Shown here: piece by piece, positions 55,321 through 64,000 of the stretch
Layout of the letters: each line of letters opens with the position of its first letter
How positions within the stretch are numbered: the first letter of the stretch is position 1
NCBI RefSeq assembly: GCF_003113895.1
Contig: NZ_BDUD01000001.1
Coordinates: 1,897,821 to 1,961,820 of the forward strand
Origin: Nostoc commune NIES-4072
GTDB lineage: Bacteria; Cyanobacteriota; Cyanobacteriia; Cyanobacteriales; Nostocaceae
DNA length: 64,000 bases
Reading direction: 5' to 3'
Notes under the pieces: generated by a model
The model's database searches: none
Told to the model about the DNA's origin: nothing
The model's input: only the letters and a program-made list of their open reading frames with translations
Position numbers and translations under genes: made by a program

Positions 55321-56124
55321 ATGTTTGATAACGTCTGTCGCTTTTTAGCAGAGTCCTTTTCAGCCGATTTCGCCACCTGGTTACTTGGCGAATCTATTGC
55401 ACTTACCCAACTCAGTCCATCAGAATTATCCCTCGAACCGATTCGAGCAGATGCGTTAATTCTGTTACAGTCAGATGAAATTGTTCTGCATATAGAATTT
55501 CAAACCGAAGCAAAAGCCGAAATTCCGTTTCGGATGACTGATTATCGATTAAGGGTGTATCGCAGATTTCCCCATAAGCGGATGCATCAAGTTGTTATTT
55601 ATCTGCAACCCACCACATCTGAATTAGTCCAACAAACAGCTTTTGTTTTAGAAAATACCCGTCATGAATTTGGAGTCATTCGTCTTTGGGAACAACCAAG
55701 CGAGATATTTTTAAATACTCCTGGTTTGTTACCATTTGCAACCCTCAGTCAAACTGAGGATAAAACGCGAACATTGCAACAGGTTGCTGAAGCTATTGAG
55801 CAAATAAATGATATCCGAACACAAAGTAATATTGCTGCGTCAACGGCAGTCTTATCTGGGTTAGTATTAAACAAGGAACTGATCAAAAGGTTATTACGGA
55901 GTGATGCTATGCGCGAGTCTGTAATTTATCAGGATATCCAGCAGGAAAAAGCTTTATCGATTATTATCCGACAACTTCGCCGTAAGGTCGGAACTGTTCC
56001 ACCTGCACAGCTATTGAAAATTCAAGCTTTAGACTCAACACATTTGGATGATTTAGCAGAGGCTTTACTTGATTTTTCGAGTTTAACCGATTTAGAAGCT
56101 TGGTTAGCACAAAATCAAGGTTAA
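55321..56124 (+). CDS. Rpn/PD-(D/E)XK nuclease family protein with DUF4351 tail
   Basis: The 267-residue protein has a nuclease-like core (IRADALILLQSDEIVLHIEFQTEAKAEIPFRMTDYRLRVYR) in which D and ExQ of the PD-(D/E)XK pattern are visible. The middle is helical and a DUF4351-type tail follows (IIIRQLRRKVGTVPPAQLLKIQALDSTHLDDLAEALLDFSSLTDLEAWL). The family is related to recombination-promoting nucleases and transposase-like proteins, is abundant in cyanobacteria, and has no clear role. Confidence 0.85.
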   Translation: MFDNVCRFLAESFSADFATWLLGESIALTQLSPSELSLEPIRADALILLQSDEIVLHIEFQTEAKAEIPFRMTDYRLRVYRRFPHKRMHQVVIYLQPTTSELVQQTAFVLENTRHEFGVIRLWEQPSEIFLNTPGLLPFATLSQTEDKTRTLQQVAEAIEQINDIRTQSNIAASTAVLSGLVLNKELIKRLLRSDAMRESVIYQDIQQEKALSIIIRQLRRKVGTVPPAQLLKIQALDSTHLDDLAEALLDFSSLTDLEAWLAQNQG

Positions 56125-56227
56125 TATACAGAATTGAGGAATTTTCCGAGTCAGAATAGTTTCTTAAATTAGAGCAAAAGCGATCGCTACGACGGGCGTA
56201 GCTGTGGCACTATTCAGTTAAAGCTTA

Positions 56228-56320
56228 TAGGACTTACGCAAAAATTGCTAAAAAGCTTAATTTCTCGAACCGCCAAGACGCCAAGAGCGCCGAGAATTCG
56301 TAGAGTGTGCGTAAGTCCTA
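56228..56320. mobile_element. MITE, 93 bp, copy 2
   Basis: Identical to the element at 46490-46582, including both TAGGACTTACGCA inverted ends. A short AGCTTA/AGCTTAATT similarity occurs in the flanks. No ORF. Confidence 0.85.
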
Positions 56321-56376
56321 GCTTAATTTCTCAATCCCTTAAAAAAGGGGGAACTATACTAATACTGTTAATTATT

Positions 56377-56405
56377 GTAGAGACGTTGCAATGCAACGTC
56401 TCTAC
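56377..56405. repeat. 29-bp palindrome at DUF2085 stop
   Basis: GTAGAGACGTTGCA and TGCAACGTCTCTAC pair around a central base, overlapping the stop codon of the minus-strand gene. It may serve as its terminator stem. Confidence 0.8.
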
Positions 56406-56914
56406 AATTCGTGTAACCGGGTATGCCACCCATGCAAAATCGGCATAGTAAACAATCCCCACGCCAAACCCGTAATCAACCCAAAAGGCGTAACCAGATA
56501 GTTATTAAAACTCCACAAACCAAAAATCTGTGCTGCCAATTCCAAAGGATAAGCCATCATCAGCACACTAGCTAAAGCTACACCACTCCAGCCATACTGT
56601 TTCAACCAGTAAAAACCTTTACCATCTGTTACTCCATACAACAGACGAGTGATCAGCAAACCCGTCACAGTACCGTAGCAGCGCATACACACAGCCATAA
56701 TAAACGGTGGTGCCAAATCTAACCCCATATTTGGTTGCGGACATACATGATTACCCATGAAATAAATGATGTCCGCAATCCCAAGAAGCAAAGACACTCC
56801 AGACGCAGCCAAAAAGGGAGCGATAGGCGGGCCAAAAACCATCCCTACTAACAAGAAATCAGCAATCAAACTAACCCAATTAACCTGCAATTCACTGAAA
56901 GCTACTCTTGTCAT
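56402..56914 (-). CDS. DUF2085 family membrane protein
   Basis: The 170-residue protein has four or five membrane helices and the paired cysteines GNHVCPQPNMG and CMRCYGTVTG typical of DUF2085. The function is unknown; the cysteines could bind a metal or haem. AAGGAAG precedes the ATG directly. agrE lies upstream on the same strand with a 68-base gap, so the two may share a transcript. Confidence 0.82.
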   Translation of the reverse strand: MTRVAFSELQVNWVSLIADFLLVGMVFGPPIAPFLAASGVSLLLGIADIIYFMGNHVCPQPNMGLDLAPPFIMAVCMRCYGTVTGLLITRLLYGVTDGKGFYWLKQYGWSGVALASVLMMAYPLELAAQIFGLWSFNNYLVTPFGLITGLAWGLFTMPILHGWHTRLHEL

Positions 56915-56982
56915 CTTCCTTTCTTCACGCCCTTTGCGTCTTTGCGGTACCCTGCGGGAAGCCGTTTCACGTCTACGTTCTC

Positions 56983-59094
56983 TTAACCTACCTTATTAAC
57001 ATAAGGACTTGTCAACTTATCCAACTGCTGAATCAACAGACTTAAGAATAATCCCACATCTGTCACCACACCCACCGATTCTACAGAACCGCGATCGCTT
57101 AACTTAGTTACCACAGCTGGATTAATATCTACACACACCATTTTCACCCCGGCTGGAGTCATATTTCCCACACCAATGGAGTGCAGCATTGATGACAGCA
57201 TCAAAATCATCTCCGCACCTTCTAGGTGTTTAGCATATTGTTCCTGTGCTTGAATCAAATCCATTACGGTATCAGGCAAAGGCCCGTCATCCCGAATCGA
57301 TCCTGCAAGCACAAAAGGCACATTATTGTGGACACACTCATACATCACGCCACTTTTAATTGCCCCCGCCTCTACAGCTTTGGGAATGCTGCCATAACGG
57401 CGGATACTATTAATTACCTTCAGGTGATGGCGATGTCCACCATGTACGGCGACACCCCGCTTCATGTCTACACCCAAGGAAGTGCCCATGATATTTTGCT
57501 CAATGTCGTGAACTGCGATCGCATTACCACCTAGCAACGCTTGCACGTATCCTTCCCGAATCAGTTGCGCCAAGTGTTCGCCGCCACCAGTGTGAATCAC
57601 TACCGGGCCAGCCGTGACAACTACCTTACCACCAGCATCACGGATTTTCCGCAATTCCCAAGCCACTTGCTCTACAACCAATTCCACGCGCCGTTCGCTA
57701 GAAACCCCAGCCGACATAAAGCTGAATTCTTGGGTGCTGCGGAGTTCCCGCGATTCAGTTTTGCGGATGGTGCGGATACCTAGCACATCTACAATTACTC
57801 GTTCGCCAACTTTTAAATCGCGTAATATTTTACACCGAGCAACTAAGCCATTGGCAGTTTGGGTAATTGCGATCGCGCCATCCATCCGTTGATTTTCCAC
57901 CTTCACCCATTGGCCATTAATTCTGACTTCAGTGGGATAAATTGTACTAACGTAGAAATCATCAGGTGCAACGCCGTCTTGAATTACCGGCTCCAGTTTT
58001 GCGTCTCGCTCATCATGCGGTAAATCTACAGCACCCAAATCAATCAACCGGGAGATGATTTCTTCCATCACCTCATGGGATGGCGCTGATACCCTAACTT
58101 CTGCGGCTGATGTACTTTGGCGCTGTTCTCCCAAGTTAAAATTCAGGACTTGGAAGCTTCCCCCAGCATCTATAATCAAATCCAAAGCGCGGTTAATTAA
58201 GCCTGCATCCAGCAAGTGTCCCTCCATGCGAATGACACGGCTTTCTACCGAGACATTGGCATGAATTTCATCTCTAACTGGTTCTGTTACCCGCAAAGTT
58301 AAGCATTTAGCTGCACCACCAGCTTTGAGAAATTCGGTAAGCGGTGTTTCCAACACTTGAAAACCTACATCTGCAAGGCGAGTTTTTAAAGCCTCACTCG
58401 CCTTGTTCATGATGACGATGCTATCTACATTCACCGCATTACAAGCGAAGTTGACTGCATCAGCCTCTTCAAGCGCAATTCGCTTTTCGGGTGCGACTCG
58501 CATTTCGATTAAGCGGTTGGAGTAAGAATCAAAAGCGCCTGGATAATATAGCAAATAGCCATTTGCTAGGGGACAAAAGCAAGTATCTAAGTGATAGAAA
58601 CGTTCGTCTATGAGTCGCAGGGACAGCACCTCAATATCTAGCCATTTAGCTAAATAAGGGTGAGAATCTAATTCCGAGCGGAAACCGTATCCCGCCCATA
58701 ACCAGCGTCCTTCTCGATCCAGCAGTGCGTCCCCTGCTCCCTCAAAAGGCAAATCTTTGGGAAGTTCATTGACTGTATAACCATTTGCCTCAAACCATTG
58801 TTTGAAGAAAGGCTCCTCTCCCTGACGTTCTTTGTGCAAAAAGCGACTGAGGACAACATTATTCCCCAATACTAAGCCAGCGTTGGCGGTAAAAACCAAA
58901 TCTGGCCAACCTTTTTCAGGTGGTACTAAGTCTACAATGGCGTGTTGTTTGAGGATCTGGTTTAGTCCCTGCCACTGTTCCACGGCGCGATCGCGCGATG
59001 ACTTGTGAATATTCCCTTCCATCCAAGGATTAATCACATAGTCCACATCGTAGTGGTCAGGAGGGCACATCAAAAAGCGAATACGGGAAGTCAT
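56983..59094 (-). CDS. agrE: Bifunctional arginine dihydrolase/ornithine cyclodeaminase (AgrE, ArgZ)
   Basis: The 703-residue protein combines a pentein-fold arginine dihydrolase (about 1-275) with a C-terminal ornithine cyclodeaminase-like domain (about 285-690). N71 (FTANAG), H168 and C264 (GGAAKCLTL) are visible; as I recall these are the key residues of Synechocystis ArgZ, where Asn71 makes the enzyme a dihydrolase rather than a deiminase. It converts arginine to ornithine, CO2 and two ammonia, and the C-terminal part makes proline in Anabaena AgrE. The pathway mobilises nitrogen from cyanophycin, notably in heterocysts. Confidence 0.94.
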   Translation of the reverse strand: MTSRIRFLMCPPDHYDVDYVINPWMEGNIHKSSRDRAVEQWQGLNQILKQHAIVDLVPPEKGWPDLVFTANAGLVLGNNVVLSRFLHKERQGEEPFFKQWFEANGYTVNELPKDLPFEGAGDALLDREGRWLWAGYGFRSELDSHPYLAKWLDIEVLSLRLIDERFYHLDTCFCPLANGYLLYYPGAFDSYSNRLIEMRVAPEKRIALEEADAVNFACNAVNVDSIVIMNKASEALKTRLADVGFQVLETPLTEFLKAGGAAKCLTLRVTEPVRDEIHANVSVESRVIRMEGHLLDAGLINRALDLIIDAGGSFQVLNFNLGEQRQSTSAAEVRVSAPSHEVMEEIISRLIDLGAVDLPHDERDAKLEPVIQDGVAPDDFYVSTIYPTEVRINGQWVKVENQRMDGAIAITQTANGLVARCKILRDLKVGERVIVDVLGIRTIRKTESRELRSTQEFSFMSAGVSSERRVELVVEQVAWELRKIRDAGGKVVVTAGPVVIHTGGGEHLAQLIREGYVQALLGGNAIAVHDIEQNIMGTSLGVDMKRGVAVHGGHRHHLKVINSIRRYGSIPKAVEAGAIKSGVMYECVHNNVPFVLAGSIRDDGPLPDTVMDLIQAQEQYAKHLEGAEMILMLSSMLHSIGVGNMTPAGVKMVCVDINPAVVTKLSDRGSVESVGVVTDVGLFLSLLIQQLDKLTSPYVNKVG

Positions 59095-59455
59095 AAAAAT
59101 CTTACAAGCGTTTTATATACTAGCTTATTTGGGATACAGATTTTCGATCTACTGAAATTCACTACAATCTGCTACTAGAGCTTCTATCTTTTGATAGTTG
59201 AAGGTTTTACAAAGGGTTCACTATTAATTCTATTACTGGTAGATAGTAATTGGTCATTAGTCATTAGTCATTAGTCATTGGTCATTGGTCATTAGTCATT
59301 GGTCATTAATATTCTTCCCCTGCCTCCCCTGCCCTTTAAATATCACTCGTAGGTTAAAAATTAATATCAATCAGCCTAATAAGTGGCACAATTAGAGCCA
59401 AAATATACTTTAACTTAGATGAAAAATTAAGTATATACTTATACTGCTGCCGCTT
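59095..59455. other. Divergent intergenic region with TTAGTCA repeats
   Basis: About eight tandem TCATTAG/TCATTGG heptamers (59250-59309) are followed by CCCCTGCC. The rest should hold the agrE and membrane-protein promoters. No gene is visible. Confidence 0.7.
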
Positions 59456-62400
59456 ATGTCATCGCCCCTTGAGCGCCCACTAAAACTTGAAATCAGACTG
59501 CCATCCTCCCATCCTCATTTATTAGAAGGACTAGATATCTGGCTGCGTTTGGGTTTGATATCCGATGCCCAAGTTAAGCAGCTATGCCGAGAATTCTTGG
59601 TGTGTACGGTGGTGTTGCAACCCCAAGCTGAAGCTAAAACAAAGGTAGCGTTTGTAACTTCCAACCCCGTGCAGCAACTGCCCGTAGCAGCTTCACAATC
59701 TAGTAGCCGTAAACAACCGCAGCAAAAACCAGCCAAACCCAACTTTATCAGCACAATGTTGCAGTCCTTGGGGGCAGAACTGAGTGTGCGTTGGCTACTT
59801 TTTCTAGGGGTATTCTTGGTAGTAGTGTCCTCTGGGGTACTGGCTGCGAGTCAATGGGAGAGGTTTCCGGCTTCTGGACAGTATGGAGTTTTATTTGCTT
59901 ATACTTTGACTTTCTGGGGATTAAGCTTTTGGGCAACTAGGCAAAGCAACCTTAGATTAACGGCTCAGACATTGCTAATTGTCACCATGCTGTTAGTGCC
60001 AGTGAACTTTTGGGCAATGGATAGCTTTCGATTGTGGCAAAATCCTTTAGATTGGATTGTAGTTGCGATCGCCTGTCCTATCCTCACTGCTATAACTGTT
60101 TTACTCTCCCAAAATCGCAGTATTTTTCCCAATTTACTTATCGGCAAATTACCTCTAATAAATATTCTGGGGCTAAGTTATTTGCATTGGGGTTGGCAAT
60201 TACCAGGATTTCCCTTGATTGCCGTTTATGTGGCAATGATCGGCACAACTATTATTACCGTTTATCACAATTACCAACAGCCTAGTCCTATCAGTGAAGA
60301 AGATCGGCCTGATCGCCGCCGAGCAAGTATTAGTTTACCTGCCACTGTAATTATTTATGCTTTGATAGTGCTGCTAGTGCGGGCAATTTTCGTTGTCCGG
60401 GTAGATGTGACGCAGTTGGGGTTAGCTATTGGTATTTGTGGCTGGCTCGTAACTTGGCTAGCAGAGAAGGGGAAGGCAGGGGGCAGGGGGCAGGGAGAAA
60501 CAATTCAAAATGACGCTCGCGGACTCGCTAACGCTGCGCTAACAAAATTCAAAATTCAAAATGACTCTCCTTCATCTCCTCCATTCCCTTCATCCTTGTT
60601 ACTCTGGGAAAGACTGGGCGGCACTCTACTCTTCTTGGGTTGGCTGGTTTCGGTAGTAAATTATCCGATGTCAGCAATAGCTGTAAGTGGTTTGGGTCTG
60701 TGGTTTGTGGGAAATCGCTTGCAGCAGTACAGTTTAAAATTAGACTTTGCAGCAGTTTTCGTCATTGGGTTACAGACGATTTGGCTAGGTTGGCGATTAG
60801 TACCTGATAGCTTACAGAAATTAGCGATCGCAATCGGTACTCAACTTACTAATTCTCAAAATGAACCTTGGGCGTTGCTGAGTGTAGCTTTATTTCCATA
60901 CGTAATTTTGATGGTGGCGCTCACAGATAACCTGCATCGCAACGAAAAGCGAGAATTGGCTAAATTTGGTGAACTGCTTACCCTTTTATTTGGAGCTTTT
61001 TTAACAACGATCGCTATAGTAAACCCGGCATTGCGATCGCTAAATTTGCTATTTTCTACCATCACTCTGGCATTCGTCACTCAACGCCGCTCCCCCGCAT
61101 CCCTTCCCCTGATATATCTAACTCACATCATAGGAGTGCTGACTTTTTGCTTTACCATTAATTGGTTATTACCAACCCTGAATCATCAAGTCTGGGCAAG
61201 TATTTTATTAGCTCTGATGGTTGCAGAATGGGTATTTAGTTTAAGCGAAGGATTATGGCGACATACTGCCTGGGACATCGGTTTAGGACTAGCCGCCGCT
61301 AGTTTTTTCCTATTGTGGATGAATGCAGAACCATCTTGGTATGGCATAGCTGATGGACAAGCTCATTGGGGAGTCTTATGGCTAGTTACGCCTATAACTC
61401 TCACAGGTATTGCCAATGCCACAATTATAGAGCGTCGCCTGACTAGCCGTTATTTGAGTGTATTGGCTGTGGGAGTTGCCCAGTTACTGACTTTACAGCT
61501 ACCAGAAACCAGATTAATCGGTTTAGCCGTAGGTACGGGATTGATGTTTGTAAATACGCGCTATTTGCGAAACCAAATATCTGCGGTAATTACAGAAGGA
61601 TTTCTTCTGAGTTTCATTGTGGCACTTTTATGGGTAGGCATACCTGGCTTACCTCGCCTCGCACTATCAGGTTGGTTTGTCGTCGGAGCGATCGCAATCC
61701 TAATTCTATGGTTAACGCGGACAGTTTTGAACCAACGCGGTAACGAATTACCAGTTATATATGCAGCTGCAAATGATAAATGGGCGATCGCCTTGTGTGG
61801 TTTTGAGTTATTCAGTTTAACGTTACAATCAATACTAATTTACTCAGGGTTTATTACTTCTGGATTTTTGTACTTAGCTGCCACTGCAATCACCTTGACA
61901 GCTATTGTTTATCGCAGTTGGCGAGAACCGACAAATTGGGCATTTTATGGCATCGGTTGGTCTTTGGAATTGTTGACTGCCCAAGGGCTGGGATTTGGGG
62001 AACGATCAATAGTTAAGATTGCAATTGCAAATATTGCTTTAGGTTTAACTGCTCAACTTGTCGGCGAGTGGTGGCGGCGACGACATCAATTAGAAAGGCT
62101 TCCTAGCAGTTTTCATATTTTGCCATTAATTTATGCTGCATTCAGTGTATTGCTGCGTGTGAACACTTTCACCGAATGGACTGGTTTGTATTCCTTGGGT
62201 GTAGCTCTAATTATCATTGGCGTAGGGCGACGCCGCGAAGACTTTAAACCCCTGTTGTACTTAGGAATTATTGGCGTATCAATTTCTGCCTATGAACTTT
62301 TGTTCTATCAAATGTTACAAGCTTCAGGAGGAGCATTAGGCGATGGATTGATTGCCATGTCTACCCTTGGCGCAAGTATTATGTATGCTTACCGCATCCT

Positions 62401-63442
62401 ATCGCCTTGGTTGGTAAGCTACTTACGGCTGACTCCTCAAGAACTGAAAGGAATTGCCCATATTCACTGGGCTTGGAGTAGCTGTTTATTAATGGCTGCC
62501 ATTCCTCTTCCCATTGCAGTTAACCGTTTAGTGGGATTGGGAACGGGGGTATTTTTGATTCGTTATGCCATCTTTCAAGGACGAAATTCGCGCACTTCCC
62601 CCAGCATTTTTGGAGGAATCACAATAGCCGAAATGTGGGTTTACCTTGGCTTATTAGAGGTAGCCGGGATGAGGGTTTATTGGCGCGAGACAGCAGTGGG
62701 ACGATTTTGGGCTGGGCCATTAGTTCCGTGGAACGGTGCGATCGCCTGTGTGGTAGCCTATTTTCTGTACATATTACCTTGGGAAAATTGGGGTTGGTCT
62801 AAAAGACCTTGGCAGCAAGCCGCCTATATCATACCACTGATAATTTTATGGGAAACTAGACTGCAAACTTACCCAATTACCTTGCTACTCGCAGCTGGAT
62901 TTTACATCTTCCTTGCAAAGGTGGGTGAAAACATCCGTTTCACTTATGTTAGTGTGGCGTTGATTGATTGGGCACTTTACCGTTGGTTTGATTCCTTACG
63001 CTTGACTGATGCTTTATGGTATGTAACACCCATTGGGTTATCACTGCTTTACATTGCTCAAGTAGATACTCAACTGAAGCTACCAGAGAATAAAAGCGCT
63101 CGTCATATTCTGAGATTGCTAGGTAGTGGTTTAATTTGTGGGTGGGCAATTTTCTTTAATCAAAATGCAGCCTGGATACCTGGAATTTTCAGCCTCATCG
63201 CCATTTTTGCCGGATTAGCTTTGCGAGTTAGGGCTTTTCTCTACATTGGTACAGCCACTTTTTTAATTACTACAATCTATCAATCAGTCATTTTTAGTTT
63301 GCAGTACTCCTTTTTAAAATGGGTTGTTGGCTTGCTAGTTGGCATTCTCCTGATTTACATTGCCGCTAACTTTGAAACCCGTCGCGCTCAAATAACTTCC
63401 TTAATTCGTAGCGCCATTGATGAATTTCAATCATGGGAATAA
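59456..63442 (+). CDS. Giant polytopic membrane protein (DUF2157-like)
   Basis: The 1328-residue protein has a soluble N-terminal part of about 110 residues (WLRLGLISDAQVKQLCREFL, typical of DUF2157 heads) and then about 30 hydrophobic segments to the end. DUF2157 proteins are predicted membrane proteins of unknown function; this long form is common in filamentous cyanobacteria. Residues about 340-380 come from repeat DNA (60477-60567) inserted in frame in a loop: GGRGQGETIQND, then LANAALTKFKIQND. The frame is intact and no frameshift is visible. The stop is TAA at 63440. Confidence 0.8.
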   Translation: MSSPLERPLKLEIRLPSSHPHLLEGLDIWLRLGLISDAQVKQLCREFLVCTVVLQPQAEAKTKVAFVTSNPVQQLPVAASQSSSRKQPQQKPAKPNFISTMLQSLGAELSVRWLLFLGVFLVVVSSGVLAASQWERFPASGQYGVLFAYTLTFWGLSFWATRQSNLRLTAQTLLIVTMLLVPVNFWAMDSFRLWQNPLDWIVVAIACPILTAITVLLSQNRSIFPNLLIGKLPLINILGLSYLHWGWQLPGFPLIAVYVAMIGTTIITVYHNYQQPSPISEEDRPDRRRASISLPATVIIYALIVLLVRAIFVVRVDVTQLGLAIGICGWLVTWLAEKGKAGGRGQGETIQNDARGLANAALTKFKIQNDSPSSPPFPSSLLLWERLGGTLLFLGWLVSVVNYPMSAIAVSGLGLWFVGNRLQQYSLKLDFAAVFVIGLQTIWLGWRLVPDSLQKLAIAIGTQLTNSQNEPWALLSVALFPYVILMVALTDNLHRNEKRELAKFGELLTLLFGAFLTTIAIVNPALRSLNLLFSTITLAFVTQRRSPASLPLIYLTHIIGVLTFCFTINWLLPTLNHQVWASILLALMVAEWVFSLSEGLWRHTAWDIGLGLAAASFFLLWMNAEPSWYGIADGQAHWGVLWLVTPITLTGIANATIIERRLTSRYLSVLAVGVAQLLTLQLPETRLIGLAVGTGLMFVNTRYLRNQISAVITEGFLLSFIVALLWVGIPGLPRLALSGWFVVGAIAILILWLTRTVLNQRGNELPVIYAAANDKWAIALCGFELFSLTLQSILIYSGFITSGFLYLAATAITLTAIVYRSWREPTNWAFYGIGWSLELLTAQGLGFGERSIVKIAIANIALGLTAQLVGEWWRRRHQLERLPSSFHILPLIYAAFSVLLRVNTFTEWTGLYSLGVALIIIGVGRRREDFKPLLYLGIIGVSISAYELLFYQMLQASGGALGDGLIAMSTLGASIMYAYRILSPWLVSYLRLTPQELKGIAHIHWAWSSCLLMAAIPLPIAVNRLVGLGTGVFLIRYAIFQGRNSRTSPSIFGGITIAEMWVYLGLLEVAGMRVYWRETAVGRFWAGPLVPWNGAIACVVAYFLYILPWENWGWSKRPWQQAAYIIPLIILWETRLQTYPITLLLAAGFYIFLAKVGENIRFTYVSVALIDWALYRWFDSLRLTDALWYVTPIGLSLLYIAQVDTQLKLPENKSARHILRLLGSGLICGWAIFFNQNAAWIPGIFSLIAIFAGLALRVRAFLYIGTATFLITTIYQSVIFSLQYSFLKWVVGLLVGILLIYIAANFETRRAQITSLIRSAIDEFQSWE
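60477..60567. repeat. Repeat insertion inside the giant membrane protein gene
   Basis: GGGCAGG-type heptamers and TTCAAAA units flank a 32-bp GACGCTCG...CTCGCTAACGCTGCGCTAAC repeat (60512-60543), also found at 30838 and 46603. It is translated as a polar loop between hydrophobic segments. Confidence 0.85.
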
Positions 63443-63596
63443 GGATAGCAACGCAAGGCAAAAGTCAGCAGATTTTTTCTAGCGATCAAACTGTGTTAAA
63501 AGGTAAGGGAAAATTCCATCCTTTCCCCTTTACCCCACTTCTGCAATCCGAACCCTATTGCAACAAAGCTCATGCCCTGCGGAATATATGCTGTAA

Positions 63597-64000
63597 TCAA
63601 TCACCAGCATTTCCTATTGCATTAATCGCAGCTTCTAAGGCGATCGCTACATGAGTCCAATGAGTTCCCCCCTGGCAATAAACCACATAGGGTTCACGTA
63701 AAGGCCCATCTGCCGATAATTCTAAGGTACTCCCTTCAATAAATGTCCCACCAGCCATGACTACCTTGCTCTCATACCCCGGCATTTCATCTGGAACAGG
63801 GTCAAGATAGGAACCGATGGGAGAATGCTGTTGTATCGCCTTACAGAAGGCAATTAGCTTTTCGGCAGAACCGAGTTTGATTGCCTGAATTACATCTCCA
63901 CGGGGAGCCAAGGGTGCGGGATTCACTGGATAACCAAGTTTGTCAAACACATAACCAGTTAAGTATGTCCCTTTCATCGCCTCTCCTACCATTTGCGGAG
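63597..64000 (-). CDS. Methionine gamma-lyase family protein, C-terminal part (cut by window edge)
   Basis: The frame is open to the window end, so about 134 C-terminal residues of a larger PLP enzyme are seen: PQMVGEAMKGTYLTGYVFDKLGYPVNP, MAGGTFIEGSTLELSADGPLREPYVVYCQGGTHWTH and GLxALE-type ending. This matches the 'aluminium resistance'/methionine gamma-lyase-like family. The PLP lysine lies outside the window. The substrate is uncertain. Confidence 0.82.
   Translation of the reverse strand, partial: PQMVGEAMKGTYLTGYVFDKLGYPVNPAPLAPRGDVIQAIKLGSAEKLIAFCKAIQQHSPIGSYLDPVPDEMPGYESKVVMAGGTFIEGSTLELSADGPLREPYVVYCQGGTHWTHVAIALEAAINAIGNAGD

Overview
The window is chromosomal DNA of a filamentous, probably heterocyst-forming cyanobacterium of the Nostoc/Anabaena/Calothrix type. 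This rests on the sequence. GCGATCGC (HIP1) octamers occur throughout, heptameric short tandem repeats (STRRs) lie in many gaps, and cyanobacterial families are present (Psb34, COP23, DUF2949, AgrE/ArgZ arginine dihydrolase, a Zur-type Fur protein, PurS/PurQ). No rRNA, tRNA or CRISPR array was recognised.

Layout. 1-9.7 kb: end of a histidine kinase, a decayed IS607-type element (tnpA remnant plus tnpB carrying a repeat), a Cache/HAMP/GAF histidine kinase, moeB, ftsH, and a DUF2949 operon with a possible high-light (HLR1) site. 9.7-18 kb: a 21-bp tandem repeat, a PP2C phosphatase, an NfeD/stomatin pair, a Uma2 protein, a VapBC-like toxin-antitoxin pair, zur, purS and purQ. 18-40.4 kb: a one-strand block of type I secretion genes and four very large RTX proteins. 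41-50 kb: two hypothetical or pentapeptide genes, a COP23 protein, an M48 protease, a Uma2 protein, psb34, a D-glutamate catabolism pair (dgcN/dgcA) and an OstA-like protein. 50-64 kb: two RelE-like ORFs, a divergent nucleoside hydrolase/cytosine deaminase pair, a metallophosphoesterase, mtnP, an Rpn/DUF4351 protein, DUF2085, agrE, a giant DUF2157-like membrane protein, and the end of a methionine gamma-lyase-like gene.

The most coherent system is the 18-40 kb block. An HlyB-type exporter (cyclic-nucleotide-binding domain, C39-like domain lacking its catalytic residues, ABC unit) and an HlyD adaptor lie downstream of four leaderless RTX enzymes. These are an ExeM/NucH-type nuclease, a 1809-residue fusion of an EEP phosphatase/nuclease with three phytase-type modules, a phytase-like protein with a glycerophosphodiesterase inserted, and an alkaline-phosphatase-superfamily phosphodiesterase. 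Together they could release phosphate from DNA, phytate, glycerophosphodiesters and nucleotides outside the cell. Two intergenic sites match the cyanobacterial Pho box, with 8-bp repeats on an 11-bp period, in the right orientation. I read this as a secreted organic-phosphorus scavenging island. The enzymes are recognised by motif; the joint role and PhoB control are inference.

A second theme is small repeats. One hairpin/STRR element occurs three times, a 93-bp MITE with perfect terminal inverted repeats occurs twice identically, and repeat sequences have entered three coding regions (tnpB, PP2C, DUF2157) without breaking the reading frame.
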